This document shows, piece by piece, positions 9,172-20,079 of a stretch of 26,306 bases of DNA. Position 1 is the first letter of the stretch. Every line of letters begins with the position of its first letter. Under the pieces are notes generated by a model, which worked only from the letters and a program-made list of their open reading frames with translations, made no database searches and was not told the DNA's origin. The position numbers were made by a program, and so were the translations under genes. Origin of the DNA: Falciphora oryzae (lineage: Eukaryota > Ascomycota > Sordariomycetes > Magnaporthales > Magnaporthaceae); NCBI GenBank assembly GCA_000733355.1, contig JNVV01000061.1, forward strand, positions 24,195-50,500, in the 5' to 3' direction.

Positions 9172-9639
9172 CCAGAAAGCCGCATATATTAGGATATACA
9201 TACTAGCGCATTGTGTGCACAGGCACATGGGGCATTAGGTTAAAGAATATATAGGTGCATGAAATAAATTCGATACGAGATATTCTGCTTTGGGATGCTA
9301 GTCCTCCCAATAAACTCGACGGTGTTAGGGTCTGGCGCCACACCCAGATGCATGTATTGAGTCCCTTGGCCCGCAAAGCAGTATAGGAATCACGGCAAAT
9401 CCTCCTACTCGCAAAAGTTGGCTTGCGGAACGGCTGGGAAGGCGGGTTGCAACTCCATTGGCAGATGAGTGCGGCCAGGCACAGGTGATCCGGAATGGCA
9501 TGTGTCGAGAACGGCGTGGTGGATGTTTCTCTGGGATCCGCATGCCGAGCCACTCGATGCTGTTGCATTTCGCAGGGAGCTTTTTTTTGCATTAGCAGTT
9601 GTCGGCTGGATTCCGCCAAATTTTGCCAGATAGACTCCT
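9172..9639. other. intergenic region downstream of the HET gene
   Basis: This lies between the MITE and the stop codon of the minus-strand HET gene, so it probably holds that gene's 3' UTR and terminator. Minus-strand open frames here have no family features and overlap the HET 3' end. Nothing else was recognised. Confidence 0.4.
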
Positions 9640-12600
9640 CTATGAACGGCAGCACACGTCCTGGCACGTCCCATCCCCGGCAACCGGCCCATCAACAACC
9701 CAGTCCTGGTCGTCGGACATTCCCTCCACCTCGAGAGCGTACGGGGACTGAAAGGGCAGCGTCTTCCAGACGTCCGCCCTCTTGCCGTCCCCGAGGAACT
9801 CTTTGGTGACCTCCTCCAGGTGGCCCTCCGCGTCCTCGTCCAGGGCCGCCCTGGCCGCCCGTTTCATCTCGTCCTTTAGCTCCGCGATGATGCGCTTGCA
9901 CTCCGGGTCCTCTGGGTCCGGGTCCGCGCCCCCGGGCTGCCCCTCCAGGAACCGCAGCAGCTCCTGGTTGATGCCGGACGCGAAGACCTCGGAGGCCACG
10001 GCGCGGAGCCTGTCCATGCCAGGCCACACGGCGGGCGGGAGTCCGCTCATAGTGACGGTGAGGCATGCGTGGACATGTATAGCGGCTTTTCCGTCGTCGT
10101 CCCCGAGGACTTCGTTCTGGACCCTGGCGAGGAGGCGGACGGAGTCGGATCTGCTGGGCATGAAGCTGTCCATCCTGGTGTCCCGAATGAGTACCAGCTC
10201 TCCTGCTCCCTTGTTCTCTCCCCCCCTGGAAGCGTTCAGCGGACGAGACAGCTCGTTGAACATGGGCTGGGACGGCCGTTCCCCTTCTCTGGGCCTGTCC
10301 CTGTCCGCCGCCAGAAGCTTCTCGTCCCTCTCCTTCCATTCCTCCCACGTCCATTTCGCAATGTGCTCCCCGCGCACCTGGTCCGCCAGTGCAAACCAGC
10401 TACCCGTGCCGACGTCGCGGCAGAACAGGCTGGACTCGACGAGGTGGCGCGTGATCAGGCTCCAGGGCCAGATCCTCCCGCTACCCGCGCTCCGGCCGCC
10501 ACCGCCGCCCCACGGCTTGAGACGGATCCGCATCCCCGGGAACGTGACCCTGAGCCCGCGCGGCGTCACAGTCCCGAGATATTCGCCGTCCGCGGCAGAC
10601 CATCCGAACCGGGTCGTCGCGCTGTCGAAGCTGATGCCCGTCTCCAGGCGCGGCAGCAGGGACTTGGGCGCCCAGCGCCACCCGGCCAGCGACGCGAGGC
10701 CCAGGCGCTGATCGTTGTAGAAAATAACGCGGGAGGGGAAGCGATCGGCGCTTCGCGAGGCAACCATCTTCCACACCAGCGCCATGCGCTGCTGGCGACA
10801 GGGCCTGATGGCAGTAGAGGTGGCCGTGAGGTCGCGGGGATCAAGGGAGAGCAGGGTGGTGATGCAAAGAGGTTCGTCGCTCGCGACGGAGACGGATCGG
10901 AAGTAGAGGCAAGACTGTAAGGACTCGAGCTGCGAGAGGTTGTGGTTGGCCTCTTGTGATGCGGGCTGGGGCTTGCCAAAGCTGCTTAATCGATGGGTCT
11001 GTTTGCTCGATGGTGAAAAGGCGCAAATTAGCAGCCACGCCATGGCCTCTAGGCATACCTGCCGCGGAGGACTTGGGCTGTTTCTACCTCGAGCAGTACC
11101 GCATCCGAAATCACTTTGTAACGCAGATCAGCAGCTGCAAAGTCGAAAAGTCTGGCTGATTCGTCCTTCAAGCTGACGGCCTTGTCCCTGAACTGGAAGT
11201 ACAGAGACTTGGCTAAAGCGCCCTCTGTGACATCCAGCACTGTTAGCTACCCCCGCTTTGTTAGGCTGTTCGAGATTTTTTTTTTTTTTTTTTCCTTTTG
11301 CACACACCTTGGAGCGTCCACAGCCGCCTCATCCAAGTGGTCAGACCCACGATCCGTAAACAGTTTTCGGCGGCCTTAGCCGGTCCGTCGCCCGCGGCTT
11401 CAAAGGATGAGATGGATTTGTCGAGGACCAGGACGTGGTCGGCTCGGATATAGACGCTGGCTATGCGCTCGAGCGCGATAAGTTTCTCCTCCAGATCGAT
11501 GGGGCAGCAGAGAGTGTCGATCCAGAACCAGTACTCCGCTTGGTTCAAACTTGCCTCTTTGTCGCCTTCATGTTCGTTATCGGTAATAGGGGGTGGAAGC
11601 TTCCGGATGAGCTGCGCCAGCCGATATATCTGGCACGATTGGAGGGCGTTGGCCGTCTGGTTGCCCAGGCCATCTGCCCAGACCTGGATTGCGTCTTTAG
11701 CCTGGGCTGGTCAAGTGGAAGCAAACGCACGGTAGGGTTAAGATCACTAACATGCGACAAGGCAACATAGCGCTTGTCTTCTGTGTGTTCCTCCACATGA
11801 ACCGTGACTGTGCCGCTCCCGCCCCCATCCGCTTTCTCGTCCACCTCCAGCTTGAGTACCGGGAAGCTTGTCCCCTCGCGCAAGATACGCTTCATCCCCT
11901 CCTGATCTACCCCGAGGATCTGGCATCCACCGCACCCCTCTGCGTGCGTCAGCCTGTAGGTGCGCGGGTCGATCTGTCCGGCCAGGCACATTTGCAGCCC
12001 GCACTTTGCATGCGAAAAATTCCCGCCCCCCGCCGCCGCCGCCGCCGTGGGCTTCTGCATACGGCTCAGGAACTGCCTCGTAGCCAGCCCGTGAAACGTC
12101 TGCCGCACCCTCTCCACGTCGCTACTGCACCACCCCCCGCCGCCCTCGTCCCCGCCGTACAGGTACTGGGCGCCCCAAATGCCGGCCCCGCCGCGGCGCG
12201 CGTCCGGCGGCAGGCGGAACCCTTTTGCCAGCATCGCCAGCAGCGAGGCGCAGAGCTCGCCGAGGGCCGCGATGGAGACCCAGACGGACGCGCGGAAGCC
12301 GGCGGCCTGCTCCGCGCTCGCGGTGCTGAGGTGGCTGACCATGCCGTTAACGAAGTGGAGGACGTCGTAGAGGTAGTCGACGTAGGCCGCCAGCGCGTCG
12401 TTGCTGTCGCTGGCGGACTGCCTGCGCGTAAAGTTCTGGAGGATCTTTTGCGCCTCTTGGGCATCGTCTAGGAGGGCGGCGGTGAGATATTTTCCTCCCT
12501 GCGCCCCTGTCGCTGCTGCCTCCTCGCCATCCTCCAGTGGCTGATCCGCGTCGATCTTGACAAAGCTGGCGTACAGCGCCTCGATCTCGGCCGCCCTCGA

Positions 12601-12930
12601 GTCGGGTACCGGCACGGCAGTGGTCCCGCCGCCACCACCGCAGCCGACCGCCCCTTCCTCGTTGAGGCCGTACAGTTCGGCGAGTAGGCCAAAGAAGAGC
12701 CAGGTCTGCAGGAAGCGCTCTTTCTCGACCGAGGCGATGGGGCTGAAGTAGCGCCGGTCGCGCCACTGGACCGCGCAGCGGCACCGGCGCAGGTGCGGCG
12801 GCACGTTGGCGAGCCAGCCCCGGCGGCAGGCGAAGTGGAGGAGCGGGCCGCCATCCCACCGGAGGTCGGCGCCGACGTAGGGCGTCCGGCCGAGCGGGAC
12901 TGCGCCTAGCGGGGAAGGGAGGATGTCCAT
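9640..12930 (-). CDS. HET-domain (heterokaryon incompatibility) protein, about 1020 aa, four exons
   Basis: Proposed exons are 12930-11752, 11683-11308, 11224-11059 and 10981-9640. ATG 12930 is the first in frame and begins MDILPSPLGAVPLG, like long fungal HET proteins. The N-terminal 380 residues lead to a Cys/His-rich segment (KCGLQMC, then THAEGCGGC). The HET core follows: YVALSH-VWADGLGN, FWIDTLCCPI and RRLWTLQEG, with the first and third motifs joined across introns 1 and 2. The C-terminal part has SDEPLCITTLLSLD and GWRWAPKSLL, also usual for this subfamily. Intron 1 (68 bp, GTTAGT..CCAG) and intron 2 (83 bp, GTGTGT..ACAG, branch CTAAC, with an 18-T run on the plus strand at 11276-11293) are well supported. 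Intron 3 starts at 11058 (GTATGC) and its acceptor is uncertain (10982, 10985 or 11006 keep frame). HET proteins act in the cytoplasm to trigger incompatibility cell death. The specificity of this one is unknown. Confidence 0.83.
11225..11307 (-). other. intron 2 of the HET gene
   Basis: The donor is GTGTGT at 11307 and the acceptor CACAG ends at 11225, with a CTAAC branch site near 11246-11242. The 83-bp removal rebuilds the conserved LWTLQEG motif across the junction. An 18-base homopolymer in the intron is prone to length change but would not alter the protein. Confidence 0.85.
11684..11751 (-). other. intron 1 of the HET gene
   Basis: The donor is GTTAGT at 11751-11746 and the acceptor CCAG ends at 11684. 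The 68-bp removal joins YVALSH to VWADGLG, restoring the conserved first HET motif. Read without splicing, the frame loses similarity at once. Confidence 0.85.
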
Positions 12931-13440
12931 TCCTAGCAAAAGCCCGTCGTCATTCACGTGTGCGGGGCGCGTGAAAGACAACTGGGTGTTTGTGTAGGTT
13001 TCCGCAAGTTGGCTGACCGTGCGGCCCGCGTTCGCGTTCGTTGTCGGTTGCGACCGTTGCGTGCAGGAGGGCTTTTTTGCTCGAGACACGGACCTTGAAA
13101 GCCGTTGTTACCGAGGAGAGCAACCTTCGTTGGGCTTTGATGGTCGCGTCGAAAAGGCGAGGTCGCCTGATTTCGGGGCTTGGGTATGTATCTGACCCTC
13201 ATTCGCTGAACGAGTCTAGAGTTCAGCCGCATGTCGGCCGATTTGCTCTCGCGACGCGCCCCAGCAAGTTGCGGGGCTCGGCTCCCCTGATATAATCTCT
13301 CCGCTGCTGTAGCTGTCTTATTCGCTGTCGCGTTCTTCGCTACATCCTGACCGGCCTGCATCCGCTGGTAAATCATCGTCATCGTCTCGCCGGGGATCGA
13401 CAGCCGAGCCAAAAGGCGCCGGTGCGGATCAGAGCCCGTG

Positions 13441-14010
13441 TCGACCGTCCCGGGCACTTTGGCCAATCCCCAAGAATATGACCTCAACTTTCTCGATGCT
13501 TCAAATGAAGCCAAAGAGATTAACGGGGGAGAATCCCCCATCGACGACTTCCAATCATTTGCCTTCGGCTGCAAACGACAAGGCCGTGGGCTCGGAAGCG
13601 TTTCTCAACCGTATTGCCCTTGCCTTTCGCTACAAGAAACCCCTGGTTTGGTAGGCTCTACACCACAAAGGTGCAACGCGGCGAGGTTGACCAGGTGGCA
13701 GCCGCGAGGTACGTATTTTCCCACACTATTGCGCGGGATCTGCTGGAGATGGCATCTCACCTATGCAAGGTGCCTTTCGAGGGCGCCAAGAAGCTCCTGA
13801 CCAAGATCGAGCAGATCTCGCGGCTGCATTAGCGGGAACGGTACGAGCCAACGGCCGACGAGATTGCGGCTATCAAAGCCGCCATGGTCAGCAGGGCGGC
13901 CGGCATCGCAACCCACTATGGCCACTGGTACAAGTGCCGCAATGGACACACCGTGTGTTTGGCTGTGGGCACTCCTTCTCAGTCTTCCGTATTCTATGCT
14001 GACAGAGCTC
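13441..14010 (+). pseudogene. C-terminal remnant of an RZ-type zinc finger (NFX1/ZNFX1-like) protein
   Basis: Three successive frames together follow one family. The first (about 13441-13575) has PQEYDLNFLDASNEAKEI and SPIDDFQSF. The second (13574-13654) has KAVGSEAFLNRIALAFRYKK and ends in TAG. The third has ARYVFSHTIARDLLEMA, VPFEGAKKLL, then TAG at 13830-13832, and on to GHWYKCRNGH. The HWYKCxNGH motif is the start of the RZ finger found at the C-terminus of RNF213/ZNFX1-like helicase proteins. After it the sequence diverges, and the later Cys pair is missing. The helicase part is absent: to the left lies the 5' region of the HET gene. So it is 5'-truncated, has at least two frameshifts and two stops, and is dead. 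The family name is from memory of motifs. Confidence 0.62.
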
Positions 14011-14024
14011 AAACAGCTTGCCTC

Positions 14025-15149
14025 CTAATTCTCTGCACGAGAATAGAGAATCCGGTTGCTGAGCTGTTCCTCGTCCTCCTCCTCATCGTCGTCCTTCTGG
14101 TCCACTTGAGCCACGTCCTCCTCCCCCGCCTCCTCCGCTTCGCCTTTGCCACGCAGCCTGGGCAGTGCGCGCCACACGTTATCTCTGCTTAGTGTGGCTT
14201 TGTCGAAGTTCCTGCTGGACAGCCACCTGAACGAGACTTTGCGGTATTGCAGAGCGGAGACGCGCTCACCATGGGCGACGAATCGGGCAGTACCTCGTCG
14301 AGATCTCTCGTATCCCGCCGCAAACTCGGGATCCGTGATGGCCCCGATGGGAAGCACAATGCCACCCGCGGCAATCGCTGCGGAAACCGGGACGCGGAGC
14401 CGTCCCGAGACATCATTGCTTATCTCTTTGCCGATCTCGACAACGGCGTTGACCATGACGTGGTATCCGACGACGAAAAAGAAGTCGCCACAACCATCGC
14501 CTTTCCGATCCTCAAACCACAAACGCGTCGCAGGACCTTTTGCCGCTTCTCTGAATCGCAAGGCGGGATCTTTGAGCTGGTAGGTTCTGACGCCGTCGGC
14601 GTTGACTGCACACGACAGGTTGGTCTTGCGTGCGACTAACGCCCCGAGAAGGATTGGAAGGCCGGCCGCGAAGTTGTTGCCGGAGCGAGCGTGTTAGTCT
14701 CCGTTGTAGTTCAGAAGTGACGACTCGAATATGTCGCTGCCCGATTTATCTCCGATGTTGGCATCATGAAACGGCGACGTTTGGGGGTTGTCGATGTCCA
14801 CGAGGAACCGACCCAGGCGCATGGACGTGATCGGCAAGAGACCCTAGGGAAGAAGATGATTCTGCGGCGTCTTATTCGCTTTGTTCGTTTAGAGGGCCAG
14901 GTTTTCGATGAAGTGTGCTCGAAGCAGCGCTCATCGGAGAGCCTAAACTGGGTTTCGACCCCTTTTATGCCCCTGACCTGTGTACCTGGAGAGCCGTGCC
15001 TGGACGGCCGTCCCCGTACGAAGGAAGCGTTTCCCATCAACTTGGTAATTCTTGTTGGGGTTGAAAGCCGCTGCTAGCCGAGCTTCTAGGCTCCCGGCTC
15101 TGATGTCCTGAGCGGTTTGTTGAGCCCCCGGATTCCGAGAATTCGCCAC
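14025..15149 (-). pseudogene. conserved fungal protein of unknown function, broken
   Basis: Pieces in adjoining frames form one protein of about 370 residues. The N-terminal part (15149-14950) has TAQDIRAGSLEARLAAAFNP and VDGKRFLRTG. After a frameshift near 14940 come ALLRAHFIENLAL, then MRLGRFLVDIDNP, then NNFAAGLPILLGALVARK, NADGVRTYQLKDP and an uninterrupted stretch to 14025 ending in an acidic tail. In-frame stops are TAA 14889-14891, TAG 14844-14846 and TAA 14694-14696. No ATG remains at the presumed start (GTG at 15149). I do not recognise a named domain. No membrane segment or catalytic motif is evident. Continuity across the stops suggests recent inactivation. Confidence 0.55.
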
Positions 15150-15592
15150 CCTCTATGGCTAGGTAAAACATGCGTAAAGGAGGGGTAAAGAAGAGATGTG
15201 CTGGGCTTTGTTCGGTGACTGTACCTCACTCCGACTTCAGATGATGTCGTCAGTCAAAATATCAGCGGCATTTGGTCCGTCCCCTCGCCCCAACAATCCT
15301 GTCCCATGATACTCGGAGCGGAAGGCAGAATAGCACGCGATCGACACTACTTTCTGCCTTGCACGTCGCCGCGTAGTTCCTTGGACAGACTTGGACGTCT
15401 GCCAGAACGGGTACGAGCCAATGACAACGGCAAGCGCAGAACCAACCGCCTTGGCAGTACTATTTAGAGGGTCCTACAGGGTGTATTCCGTATAATATCC
15501 TCCGACTCTCCTCGGGGCGACGGGCTTCTCGTCTAGATTCCAAGACTGCCCCTCCCGTGGCTTGCTATCGAATCTGTCAAACAGAACTTGCC
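15150..15592. other. intergenic, nothing recognised
   Basis: This is the space between the presumed 5' end of the minus-strand unknown gene and the 5' end of the plus-strand TPR-CHAT gene, so it was probably a shared divergent promoter. No conserved frame or repeat is seen. Confidence 0.35.
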
Positions 15593-18245
15593 ATGGCTTC
15601 CACGCATATTCGCCAAAGGCTCTGGCATTTGCTGACTTCCCTGTTGCGCCGAGTCGGTAGACTGCTGGCATGCCTCGCGGCGCCGACTTCTGGACTTAGC
15701 CAAAGACTCATCGGCATCTTACACCCCCACGCAGCCGGCCAATACCACCAATATCTGGAGACGCGGGAGCTCGCAACTCTGCGGGACGCCATCCAAGCGG
15801 CTAGCGTGTCTGCCAACTTGATGCCTCCGCTAAGGAATCACCCTCGCCGGACAGACATTTTGGGGACATACCACGAGCTGCTCGAGGAGCGCTTCCGGCA
15901 AACGGTCGCCCAGTGGATATGGTCGGCGCGCTTCTGACCGTGGACCGAGCCTTGGACTTCCTCCTTGACGACAACCCGTACGCAACAGAGGTTGTGAATT
16001 TAATGGCCGGAATCTGCCAGGCTTGTCCTTCCCGTCGGACCTGGCAACCAGAAAACCTGCGGCCCGACGATCACGACGAAAGAGACCGCAGAAGGGCGCT
16101 GATCCTCTTTGTGAGCGACATGTTCTTCAGCCGATTCGAGAGACACCGAGTCCACGATGACTCCGAGCAGAGCTGCCGGATCCTGCGGAGGGCCTTGAAG
16201 CATGCCCCTGATAACACCGAGGGGGTTCCTTTTCGGTGTTACCAGCTAGCCTTTTGCCTTCGGGAGATTTATAATCAGAACTAAGATACGGACCTCCTTA
16301 CCGAGTCGATAGGAATCTACCAGCGGAGTCTTTTTGTGATCCCGGACGGCGATGCTAGGTGGCGGGGTGTTGTGCTGGAAAATCAGGCCAACGCGCTGCA
16401 GAGCCGAGTAAAACGGAATAACAACATTGAGGATTTGGACGCCGCCGTCCGCCTCTCGTTCGACGCAGTCGCCGCGGCCACCGACCCGGACATAAAGGCC
16501 CAATACTTGGTCAATCCGGGGTGCCGACCGGAGGAACGCTTTGATCGGCTGCACAGAGTCGATGACCTGCGTGACGCCATTCGAATGTCCAGGTCCGCTT
16601 TGCCAAAACCCCCCGGGTCCTGCAAGCCTGTTCATAAACTGCATAAGCACAACATTGGCGTCCAACTCTTGAAACTCCATACCGTCGATAAGCAAGATGC
16701 CACGTTGTCCGAGGAAGGGTTCTCACTCCTTCGCGAAGCCGTCGAGACGATGGACCCCCCTGGTGACGTGCCCGCCCACTGGCACAACAGCCTCGCCTCT
16801 GCCTACCGGTCTCGCCATTGGCGAAACAGAGACAACAGCCTGGATGTCCTAAACGCGGCACTCGACCACCAGGTCCAGGCAATGGAGCGGCTGCCGCGGC
16901 GCCACCCAAACTGGCCGGGCTATGCGGACAACATGTTCTGGCTGCGAGCAGAGCGGACCCGCAACCAAGACGACCTGCAGGCCGCGCTCTCCTTTGTCCG
17001 CGATGCAGCAGCATCGGTACCCGAGCACCATGTCCACCGGTCCAGCATCATGTTCAGTTTTGCTCGCCTGTGCACGCTTTACCATATGTGTGCCGTAAAG
17101 GGCTGAGACATAGCAGTCTCGAAGTGGTGTGTTCTTGACTACTCTAGACGTGCAGAATCTGCATCTCTGGTGGAGGGCTAAATAGGCCCGTGCATAGGGC
17201 ACGAGCCAACCTATCACACCATACCTTCGCATTTGGCGGCACCATCCAAGTCTGGCTCGACGACGCTCGTTGGAACCCGCCCTGGGAGGATCTGTCCATC
17301 AACCTTTACCTGGAATCCCTGAACGACCCGCTTGGCGACCCCGTGAGTCGCATGGTGGCCGCCTCACAGCTGATTGTGCTTTTTCGGGATCGCGGTGAAT
17401 ACGCCCGGGGAGTCGGGTAGGCGAGCGGGTGCTGGCATTCTCGCAGAATTAACACTCACCCGTTGGACAGAGACGACCAGCAACGGCCGACGGCGGGCTT
17501 TTGCGACTTTACCGTTGGGACTTGCGCCCTGTCCATCCAGGCAGGGGATAACCCGACCCTAGCCCTGGAACTTCTGGAGCTGGGTCGGGGCCTCATCCTG
17601 GGGCTTTTGATCGAGGACCGAAGCGACATCTCGGGCGTTGCGGAAACCTATCCGGAAGCCGCCCGTTTCGAAAAACTCCGCGACACGATCAGCCGGCCGG
17701 TAGATGCCGGAGTGGGCGTGCAATTGCGGCAAGCCCTCGTCCGCCAGCGAGGCGACCAAGTCAAGGGGTTTGACGAGTTGCTATTCGAAATCCGCGGGCT
17801 GCCTGGCCAGGCGCGCTTCCTCCAAGGCCTGACGGCAGAAGAGCTCAAGTCCCGTGCTGCCGACGGCTCCATTGTCGTGGTTAACGTCGCCAGCCAGAGA
17901 AGCGATGCTATCCTGGTGACTGCATCGAGCATCGAGCTCCTCCACCTCCCAGGGCTGCGAACGGGGGAAGTCCAAGCGTGGCTGGGCAAGAAGCCAACGT
18001 GGTTTGGTAGCAGGAGTGAATTCGGGCCCAAGAGCGAGCTGTGCCGCAATACCCGCGCTGGCCGCGGACGGCCGCGTGGAGCCCATCCCGAGCGCTCTTC
18101 ACCTCTTGGACAAGCCCCTGCCGGCCGAGCCGACCCGGGTCTGGTGGATAGGCGCCGGACTCGCCGCTCCCCCGCCCTTCCACGCGGCGGGAGACCACCG
18201 CGAGGCGTCCACGGCCAACGCCTACACCCACATCAACCACCACTG
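15593..18245 (+). pseudogene. TPR-CHAT (caspase-like) protein, frameshifted and truncated
   Basis: ATG 15593 (CCATGG context) opens MASTHIRQRL. Segments in three frames follow the fungal TPR-CHAT family: helical TPR-like repeats (for example LENQANALQSRV, RLHRVDDLRDAIRMSRSAL, ADNMFWLRAERTRNQDDLQA), then LLELGRGLILGLLI and SIVVVNVASQRSDAI from the pre-CHAT region, then WWIGAGLAAPPPFHAAGDH from the CHAT start. Breaks are a frameshift near 15905, TAA 16282-16284, TGA 17104-17106, a frameshift before 17190, TAG 17418-17420 and a frameshift near 18030. Similarity ends near 18245, before the catalytic His and Cys blocks. CHAT domains are caspase-like proteases or scaffolds linked to cell death. This copy cannot make one. 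Confidence 0.72.
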
Positions 18246-18651
18246 CGACCACACCTACAAGTTTGGACCCTTTGCTCCACCAGCACTCTGCCCCCCAGCC
18301 CCTCGGCTTCGAACCTAAGCCACCCAAGAGCTCGGTGGCAGGGGCCGTCAAGGGCAGGCGAAGAGATCCGTGGCGCCGGCGCCCAAGGCCGGTTTGGTGG
18401 CCAAAGTTGGAGAGTTTCACAAGAGGCATGGCACCGTTGGGTGGGGGTAATTAGGGAGGAGGCGAATTCTACGCATTAGAACTTGTTACTTGCTGTCTGC
18501 TCTAATACTAGGTGAATACACAGTCTTATCCCGGTGCTTTTCTTGCCCGTACCCGGAGATGGTCGGAACAAACTGTGAATCACTGCTGGTCCCCGGCTCC
18601 GGCCACGGCAGCGCATGGAGGCCAAGGTGGGACCGTGTTTTCTAACATTCT
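18246..18651. other. intergenic, nothing recognised
   Basis: GC-rich at first, then neutral. It lies between the truncated CHAT remnant and the stop of the minus-strand membrane HET gene. It must include that gene's 3' UTR. The CHAT catalytic part that should follow 18245 is not present in any frame. Confidence 0.35.
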
Positions 18652-20079
18652 CTACTGAGAGACGTTGGTAATCTCCGGGTCCTCAATCTGCAATGGCTGC
18701 CGGCAAATGGCAGAGAGAATGATCAGCGGACCGAGTCCCACAGGGGGTGATCGAATTGCCCTTCCCGTCAGGGCGAGAGCTGCCAAAAGGACGCCACGAT
18801 CCAAGGCTCCGAGAATGCCACCGACAAAAGACATGGTTTGCGCCATAATGGGCGTGTTGCCCATCAGAAAAGTGACTTGTCTGCTCCTCATCACCTTGTC
18901 AAAGTTCTCAACATCTTCGAACCAGGGGTGGTCCAGGAACTCGAGAAAACCGTCCAGCATATCGCCCTCAGACGCGGCTCGGTCACCCACGCAGAGTCGG
19001 CCAAAGTAGGCGACGGCATCCCCCATGCTAGTCTTCCACAGAACCTGTACCAACCCCAGGATGAGTCCCGCCGCTGCCACAACCAGACGCCCCTCGCCCA
19101 TCCACACGAGGACCCGGAATGCCTCGCGGTACATGATGCTCGTGTGAGCAGACTGCGACGCCCGCTCATGTCGGTCCGTATCGTCGGCGCAAATGGGCTG
19201 AATCCAAACCACTCTTTTCCTGAGCATGCGCCCCAGGCGGCGGAGGAGCGCATCAACCTGCTCGTCGACGAGCCCCCTTTTACCGTTCAGGATTATAGGA
19301 CACACGGCGCCGGGTTGCGCAGATTTGCAGAAGGAGACGGCTTCGAACGGTGGTAGGTTGTCGATGTTGTAGGTGACCAATCTGGCCCGAGGAAGTGAAA
19401 AAGGTATGGCTCTTTTAATCTCCAAAAGTCGAACTTGTTTGGCAGGGTCGATGGGCGAGTATTCAAAAGCAGGGAGCTCAGAGTACGGCGTTTTGCCGAG
19501 GGCTCTTTGCAGAATCCCGCTCTTTGCCACCGAGCGCTCAAGCCAACCGCACACAGATGCGGCCCAAGCCATGATCCGGGCCGGAAGAGTAACGACAGCC
19601 AGACCGACAGCCGGACCGACAGATGCGGCGAGGAACCACAGGAACCCACCGAGAAGCTCGGCAGCTCCTTCAAACACAGCCATCGACACCAGAACAACCA
19701 CGAAAAGGACGATGTGGCGCCAGGCAAAGGAGATCGCCATCAAGACGAGCGAGACAGCAATGTCGAGCAGGCGGAGGGCGGTGAGTGTTCCGACGTATGA
19801 GAACAGGGCGACAATGGCCTTGTCCAGGTCTGGCGGGCTTCTCATCACCTCGGCTTGGTCGTGGGGGTCAATGCCGAACGTGCCCACCACTAACAGGCCG
19901 AGCAGGTAGGTAGAATGGACGGGTCGCATAAAGCTGAATGCCACCACGGACCAGATGTATCCCGCCCGCCAAACAAACCGCATCAGCAGGGCATGGAGGA
20001 TCGACACCCAGCAATTGCGCACAATGGTGTTGAGGTTGAATGAGCCAGGGGTTTGGTGGTAGAAGAGCACTCTCTCCAT
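18652..20079 (-). CDS. multi-pass membrane protein with a degenerate HET domain, 475 aa
   Basis: ATG 20079-20077 (MERVLFYHQTPG) is the first true start in the frame. Hydrophobic segments at about residues 26-50, 56-70, 88-120, 123-136 and 142-172 suggest four to six membrane passes. From about residue 205 the sequence follows the HET pattern: RLLEIKR, PPFEAVSF (usually YEALSY), ILNGK, VVWIQPICADD (usually WIDAICINQ), ERASQS, MYREAFRVLVWMG. So the fold frame is kept but the WID and INQ core residues are replaced. It ends soon after HPWFEDVENF, where canonical HET domains have WFxRVWVxQE. No intron is needed. It is transcribed away from a canonical HET gene. It may be a regulatory partner of that protein or a decaying relative whose frame has stayed open. 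Confidence 0.7.
   Translation of the reverse strand: MERVLFYHQTPGSFNLNTIVRNCWVSILHALLMRFVWRAGYIWSVVAFSFMRPVHSTYLLGLLVVGTFGIDPHDQAEVMRSPPDLDKAIVALFSYVGTLTALRLLDIAVSLVLMAISFAWRHIVLFVVVLVSMAVFEGAAELLGGFLWFLAASVGPAVGLAVVTLPARIMAWAASVCGWLERSVAKSGILQRALGKTPYSELPAFEYSPIDPAKQVRLLEIKRAIPFSLPRARLVTYNIDNLPPFEAVSFCKSAQPGAVCPIILNGKRGLVDEQVDALLRRLGRMLRKRVVWIQPICADDTDRHERASQSAHTSIMYREAFRVLVWMGEGRLVVAAAGLILGLVQVLWKTSMGDAVAYFGRLCVGDRAASEGDMLDGFLEFLDHPWFEDVENFDKVMRSRQVTFLMGNTPIMAQTMSFVGGILGALDRGVLLAALALTGRAIRSPPVGLGPLIILSAICRQPLQIEDPEITNVSQ

Noticed and set aside
9203..9667. Minus-strand open frame of 154 codons downstream of the HET gene
   Set aside because: It overlaps the HET 3' end in another frame and has no recognisable features. 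It is better explained as 3' UTR and intergenic DNA.
9782..10920. Long plus-strand open frames (309 and 283 residues)
   Set aside because: They lie opposite exon 4 of the minus-strand HET gene, in GC-rich sequence that keeps several frames open. They have no family motifs.
12954..13574. Minus-strand open frame of 206 codons upstream of the HET ATG, with a block around IPGETMTMIYQRMQAGQDV
   Set aside because: The block looks protein-like, but I could not place it in a family. The rest of the frame is shadow of the HET 5' region and of the RZ remnant. Not strong enough to call a gene.
18004..18479. The end of the plus-strand 338-codon frame as a genuine C-terminus
   Set aside because: From about 18030 the true CHAT similarity moves to another frame. 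The Arg/Pro-rich tail in this frame is a frameshift artefact.
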